Shown here piece after piece: positions 58,555 through 64,000 of a stretch of DNA of 64,000 nucleotides. Position 1 is the first letter of the stretch. Every line of letters starts with the position of its first letter. The DNA comes from Agrocybe praecox (taxonomy: Eukaryota > Basidiomycota > Agaricomycetes > Agaricales > Agrocybaceae), in the NCBI GenBank assembly GCA_964017145.1, contig OZ024840.1:4588001-4652000 (forward strand), given 5' to 3'. The position numbers and the translations under genes were made by a program. The notes below the pieces were generated by a model. It was given only the letters and a program-made list of their open reading frames with translations, ran no database searches and was not told the origin of the DNA.

Positions 58555-58670
58555 TTAAACGTAATTTTAGGCTGGGTTTTCCAGCTCGTGCAGCCTTCGA
58601 TGAAGGTATTTTTATATCGATACATGGTATGCAAGTAAATACAAAGATTTCACACCTTTCCGCACATGGA

Positions 58671-60207
58671 TCAATCCCTCTTCGTGATGTCCCCGCCCAA
58701 GCGTGCTTTATCCTTTTCTTCGGCGACGTAGTGCTGCCTTTTCTCTAGGTCTAGAGGAAAATGTCATTAGCATAAAGCTCCTTCGAATTTGGCAGGAAAC
58801 AAAGATATGTCAAGAAAGACCGATGATCGCGTTCAGAGGGAGCATCATAGAAATCGAATGGCGAAAAAAAAACGAAAATTTTAGAAATGTTAAGTGAAGG
58901 GGCGAGCATCCAAAGGAAGGACGCAAGAGAAAGAATTAAAAAATTGATGAAGGTGTGGCACTGTAAACAATGGTGGTAGCTTACCATGAGCCCACATAGC
59001 CGCTCCTACACGATTCGAAACCGTAAACACCAGCCCAATGATTGGGATACCTTCGAGAAGAGCAGCAGTGAATCCAAAAACTGTAAAAATAAAAATAAAC
59101 AGGGAAGCAAATCACGATGAGAATTCGCTGGGATAATCGAGACGACGGGGAGATGATAAAACAAACCTCTGTAGTCCCACTTCCGCTCTTCCATGAAAAC
59201 GGCTATTTGTTGATCCGTCATGTTCTTGTATTTGAAATACTGTTACGACAGAAGATAGGTTAGTTGAAAAAATATTCAGGTAAATGTAAATAGGTACGCG
59301 TTGGTGCAAGAACCTAGATGTTCCCAGGGCTTTGAACCATGCTGAAACGAGCATTCCGACAATGGGGTATACGGTAAACGGGGCCAGAATGACTAGTATG
59401 GAACCATAAGCATCGGTAAGCACCGGAGAAGCTCAAGACACACCTCGCTTGACCACGAACAACCCAAACCAGCCGCCTATCCACTTTTCAGCCCGTTTCT
59501 CCCAGCCAACTTCTTGGATTTTCGGGGGGCGGTCCCACTCCTCGACATATGCTTTCCAAAATTCCGGTCCCTTTCCACGAGAAGCAACAGTGTAGTCCCA
59601 TGCCCTTTCCCGAGCGATACGTATGTTTCGCGAGAGGAAAAAGCGGAGAATATATGTGATTTGATTGGACACAAGGAGAATTGTGGCATCTAATGAAAGG
59701 TGTAAGTTGATGGCTGGAAGGTAACGAAGGACATATACATGTGTATAGGCTAAACGGCACTTTGATACCGAAAACTGTGTCTTCCTGGGCTAAACCGATG
59801 ATTCTGGGTGAACTGGAAAGGGGAAGTAAGTACTATCCATGCACCAACAGTAGATTTGGGCGTACTTTGAAAGGAATAGCCTAATAAACGTTCTCTGAAT
59901 CGAAAAGGTCAAGAATGACTGTCTCCTGAGAGTTAGTGCCCGTTCCATCCATCCTCTAACCAGAGACACTAACCCAAACGGCCCCGACAATCGCCCCCCT
60001 CCTCACAGCGTGTTTACACTTATCCCACGCAGGTTGCCACAGGAGCCGGTCCGTGAAAAGCCTATACACGCCCACCAGAACATACGACGGGGGGAACGAC
60101 ATCCGCAGCGCAGCACGTTGTAGTGGAGGTGGAACGTTGAAGTGCTGAACAGGGGATTTTGCGAATAGGTCGTCTTGAAATTCTGGGCCTGATGAACTCA
60201 GGGACAT
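58671..60207 (-). CDS. EI24/Rrt8-Lds-like multi-pass membrane protein
   Basis: Start MSLSSSGPEFQDDLFAKSP at 60207. Exons pass through YVLVGVYRLFTDRLLWQPAW, RRGAIVGAVW, FFLSRNIRIARERAWDYTVA, WIGGWFGLFVVKR, APFTVYPIVGMLVSAWFKAL, then FMEERKWDYRVFGFTAALLE, GIPIIGLVFTVSNRVGAAMW and AHDLEKRQH, ending at 58671. The block with Trp-Asp-Tyr-Arg, a hydrophobic segment, Asn-Arg-x-Gly-Ala-Ala-x-Trp-Ala-x-Asp-x-Glu-Lys is characteristic of the fungal EI24/outer-spore-wall (Rrt8, Lds) family. In yeast these proteins associate with lipid droplets or the spore wall; in this organism the role is unknown. About eight exons. A conserved housekeeping-like gene at the edge of the accessory region. Confidence 0.65.
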
Positions 60208-60654
60208 CTTTTAGAGTGTTAAAGACTTGAAAGAGTCGAATTATTATGACAGAAAAGTTGAAGAAAACGCGTCCAAGCTGGATCGTATTATGACGGCGCG
60301 AACAGGAGTGGCGGTGCTGGGGGTTTACACAGATCAACCTTACATAACATTGGTTAAGCGGCATGAAATTCGGCATTAAAACGCACTCCAGACTGTGAGT
60401 CCAATGTATACTTAGTACTTGCTTAGTACTGTCAACTTACGGTGATTTGAATTTTCGGTGTGTTTTGATATTCCTTGCTTATCTTACGATCCTGGCGAAG
60501 AGAATAGAGCAATAATTTTATTCTTTGGAGGTAATCTCAATCGTGTATCAAGATCATGGCCCCCTGGGCCTTGGCATACTATTGAAAGACCCTGATCGCA
60601 AATGAACAATTAAAAATCCAATAAATAAAGCAGAGGAAACGTACATCCTTCCAT

Positions 60655-63331
60655 CTTTCTATGATATTTGTTCCAGTCTTGTCATATCGTCTAAGTAATG
60701 TTGAATAACCTGGCGCGCGTGTTTGGAGAGTCTGGGACTCAGCTGTGACATTGATCCGAGCACATTTCTCTGGAGCATCTGGATTAATCGTTTATTCCGT
60801 CCTGCTAGAGGTAGAACATATGCGAATGTTTCTAGGAGAAACATGTACACCGGCCATAGACATGCGCGTGACCTTCTTTTGGCTCGAAACTCGCGATATT
60901 TCGGAATTGAAAACATTGCGTCATGATGAATCAAGCTTCCATGATCATCGTGATATTCCAAGACAGCTCTCTCCAACTTGAGAAGTCGATAACAGTGGTT
61001 ATGGCCCCGGAGAACTATCTGCCTTTTGTTGATGATGAACCGATTGGGACACATAATCTTTCGCCACCTCCATGGGAAATTCCTCCGCTGATGTTTCTTG
61101 ACTTCGCCAATATCGAGGATTTGAAAGGCTTCTTCCTTCGTCCGCCTTTCGTCAGATATAAATTCGAAGCAGAAAATTGCTGCCAGTGCGAGGATTTTTC
61201 TTCCCCGTGCATAATCAAGCAAAGAACGTGCTATTCTGGAAATGTGAGGGGAATGTAAACCCTTGGGTGATAGTATGCTATACGCAGAATATCTGACCAT
61301 GGTTGGTGCTGCTGAATAGAGTCGATCAAGATCGAATTCCCTAATTCTTTTTGGAAAACGGGTGTAGTACCGTGGAAGTATGTGATAGTAGGAATAAATG
61401 AAATTCATCCCACTTCCACTTCCACCGTCTTGAGAGTTGAGATTTTCCAATACTGACAAGGAGTGTTGACAATATGCATTCAAATGATGCAAATAAAGCT
61501 CTCTGACTGGACCTGTTTCCTGCTGTATATAAATTCATATAAACAAGAGATATACCAAGCGAGAAATAGAAGCTAGACGTACCATGGAAATGAGCTTAAA
61601 AAAGAATTTAATAAATCCTATATCCAGACAACCGTGTCGTAGTTCTTCGCAATGGGACAATAAAGAATTTAAAAATCCTTGCATCGGAAATATTGAGAGG
61701 GCATGTATCAGGTCCTGAGAGAAGTAGCTAGGATTAGCGGCGAATGTAAAGCCCAGTCCAAACGGTTCTGTGAGCAGGTGCTGTGAAGCATATTTGCCTA
61801 AGAGACGGCACCCATCATGTTTTTCTGTAGGGGTCGTGTTATTTTCTCCCAGATCCAAAGTAATTTAAATTCGTCACGCACGAGAGAATAAATGGACCAA
61901 GCGAATAATGTGCTTAATATTCATTTGCATAATGCTGAACGGGATTGTGAATCTTTGAGAATCCAATAGGAAATCCTTAAAGGATCGATGATGTACCACA
62001 ATGAGTTGATACGGATAATCTCCATAGAGGGTTATAATCGATCCAAGGTCACAAAGTAGGACCTGGATGCTCCCGGGCTCAAGTCCAAGTATTTTTTCGA
62101 TGGTAGATGTATGAGAGAACTCATACATGATAGAGCATGCAATGATGTCAAGGACTATTGAGAGCTCATCCACCTTCGAAAGTATATGCGAATATACAGA
62201 GTCCAGTTGTGCAAAAGGCAAGTCTTTGAACGAAGGACGAAGGCCAAGTATTGATTCGAGTCTCTGGTCAGGTCGGTGCCGTGTGGACTGGATATATCGA
62301 ATGACAGTGGCAGCATAAATAAATTGTCCGGATGACTTCCAAACCAGTTCATTGATTATGTTTTCGCCTGGCCATGCTCTCGGGATGGAACCTTTAAATA
62401 CGTGACTGGCTTTGATCTCGTCAAAGCTGTCTCTCAGATACAGCTCTATGTCTGCGTCGGGAGAGTATTGGACTCCCAGGAATATCCTGAATACAATGTT
62501 TTTCATTTGTGTCGAGTTGAAACAGCTGGTTATATCGTTCTCTAGGCGACTGCAAATAAGGAATCGGACTGGTATCGGAGAACACTTGATAACTTCGAGG
62601 ACTGCCACTAGTATTTTTTTCTGACCCTGTCCCGCCCCTTCCGTGCACTCGTCGAGTCCATCGAGCAATATAAGGTTGGGTAATATTCTTGGACTGCTGG
62701 CACTAAGCTTCCTGAGCGGTTCAATGACCAGAGTCATAAACTGTGTCGTGAGGGAGCGAGAGAAGATCAGAGGGTCATTGGTGATACATGTTCCAACAGA
62801 TTCCCGGATACTTGGATTTGAGGTGCAAAGTTGATACACGACCGTGGGGACGAGGGCGCTTGAATGATTTCGAGTCGAATCCATGGCGCCGAAAAAGAAA
62901 CTGGCCAATAAAGTTCCATTAGCAGCACATAGCTCTGCTACGCTGCGTCCGATGGATGATTTTCCCGCGCCTGCAGCACCGCTTAGCCAAAGAATAAATT
63001 TGTTTTGAAGATCGATGTCCAACCCCAATGTCCAAGCCACAATCTGCTCGATTATTGCTACGCGCGTATTGGGATGACATTTTGGAGTCTCTACATCGTG
63101 TCCCGAGTCATGGAGAGCAGCTGGTGATACAGCCGCTAGTAACCTGTCGTATCCACCTTTCAAAAGATAGAATTGGATGTCCAATAGAGTTATATCAATA
63201 AACGTACATTTTACACCATTATCTGAGTGGGACCGTTGTTGATCGCTGTGAAAATTAAAGGTCCCGCCAGAGATAATGGAGTGTGACAGTGCCATTGAAG
63301 GGCCATTGAGTGGCTTATCGCTCATATTCAA
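60655..63331 (-). CDS. NACHT STAND (NLR-like) protein
   Basis: Likely nucleotide-dependent signalling switch. The start at 63331 (MNMSDKPLNGPSMALSHS) leads into a short Gly-Gly motif, SIISGGTFNF, then a linker with the usual agaric NLR pattern (LLAAVSPAALHDSGHDVETP, then KCHPNTR). The NACHT domain follows: Walker A LSGAAGAGKSS (about 62960), Walker B LILLDGLDEC (about 62650), sensor RFLICSRLE (about 62560). A winged-helix-like region (VDELSIVLDIIACSIMYEFS, then HHRSFKDFLLD) ends the first exon at about 61874. After introns near 61870, 61570 and 61500, a C-terminal region of about 330 residues (GKYASQHLL; LPRYYTRFPKRIREFDLDRL) ends at about 60659. It has no WD40, TPR or ankyrin repeats I can recognise. 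Codons look intact. Confidence 0.75.
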
Positions 63332-63339
63332 GCCTCAAG

Positions 63340-64000
63340 GACTTTTGAAGGAGATTTGTTGTATGTTTGGTCAAGGAGATCGTGTAATCACGAATGTAGC
63401 GGTTTCCAATGCCCATATATGTTTCAAGGCTGTACAGCTTACGTGGGATAGTCGCATGTTCACGAAATGGAACAAAAACATCAAAATGATGGTTCACATG
63501 TATTTCCGCCGCGTATTGACATACTACTTAATTCAATATGAACTTTCAAATACGTTTTCTACTTATCCAACGTTATAGAGGCGCAATCTAATCTTGTAGA
63601 TGGAAAAGATAAGATCACACATCACATAATTTACATTGGCTCAACCACAGCGAATCGTAACAACCATATATTCGTTCTTTTCCCCTTATCTTTATACATC
63701 CAAGATGACACAGCACAATTTAGCGGTTCAATCTTCTGTTTATTCCGGGCCTTTACATTAATTAGACGGTAGATGTACACCAGTGCGTGATCCACATGTC
63801 CCCTATTCAATGAGAAAGTATAAAACAACATTTCCCTGGTTCATTTTATACGTTCGATATGCTACCAGATGCTAAACTGGACCGTACCCGAAGGATTGAT
63901 TTCACACCTTGACAGTCGCGAGAAAGTAATGAGGCTGGTACACCGCTCATCCCGGCATAACAACAAATTCCGAGTAAGTAGAAGGCGCAAAAAAGACAGA
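63340..64000. other. upstream of the NACHT gene, no gene recognised
   Basis: This would contain the promoter of the NACHT gene. Short frames only. Confidence 0.4.

Noticed and set aside
1..64000. CRISPR array, tRNA or rRNA genes
   Set aside because: No regular direct repeats with unique spacers and no tRNA or rRNA signature noticed; the sequence is eukaryotic.

Overview
The window looks like nuclear DNA of a mushroom-forming basidiomycete (Agaricomycetes). Nearly every gene is split by many short (about 45-70 nt) GT...AG introns. The gene content is typical of that group: F-box proteins, NACHT/STAND proteins, a KDZ-superfamily transposase with its cysteine-cluster domain, and expanded lineage-specific families. 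No rRNA, tRNA or CRISPR array was recognised. Exon borders were read by eye, so gene limits are approximate.

Layout. 0-1.6 kb: a minus-strand gene of an unnamed family, called here the RGSPLW family, running off the left edge. 4.5-8.5 kb: a large minus-strand F-box gene. 12.2-15.5 kb: a second RGSPLW member fused to a NACHT NTPase and a truncated second P-loop domain. 15.7-18.1 kb: a broken second copy of the F-box gene. 18.3-30.5 kb: a KDZ transposon of about 12.3 kb sitting in the upstream region of that broken copy. It holds an apparently intact transposase gene and four other genes, and it is flanked by two inverted copies of a small palindrome-rich MITE. 31.5-32.8 kb: a 1.25-kb non-autonomous DNA element with a 7-bp target duplication. 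33.1-38.4 kb: a host gene split inside one exon by a 4.64-kb element with terminal inverted repeats of about 655 bp and an 8-9 bp target duplication. 40.1-42.0 kb: a disordered protein carrying three copies of an Asn-rich motif. 42.7-45.0 kb: a third RGSPLW gene. 46.2-56.4 kb: five plus-strand genes in a row, each with an N-terminal helical domain like the four-helix bundle of MLKL/HeLo proteins, a Pro/Gln/Ser-rich linker and a short Asn/Thr-rich C-terminal motif. 56.7-57.7 kb: a decayed secreted-protein gene. 58.0-58.6 kb: a small gene with the Gly-Gly motif. 58.7-60.2 kb: an EI24/Rrt8-like membrane protein. 60.7-63.3 kb: a NACHT STAND protein.

How the parts may fit. A short N-terminal motif built round Gly-Gly-x-Phe recurs in eight places: in all three RGSPLW genes, the NACHT gene, the 40-kb and 58-kb genes, the transposon-split gene and one orphan exon. 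The five helical-bundle proteins end in Asn-rich motifs, and the 40-kb protein carries three copies of one of these beside its Gly-Gly motif. By analogy with the known fungal pairing of NLR receptors with HeLo-type cell-death executors through short amyloid motifs, I infer that this could be an immune or incompatibility locus: NACHT sensors, executor-like proteins, and adaptors that join them by homotypic contacts. That is a hypothesis from motif similarity and proximity only. The density of nested transposons and broken duplicates fits a fast-evolving accessory region.
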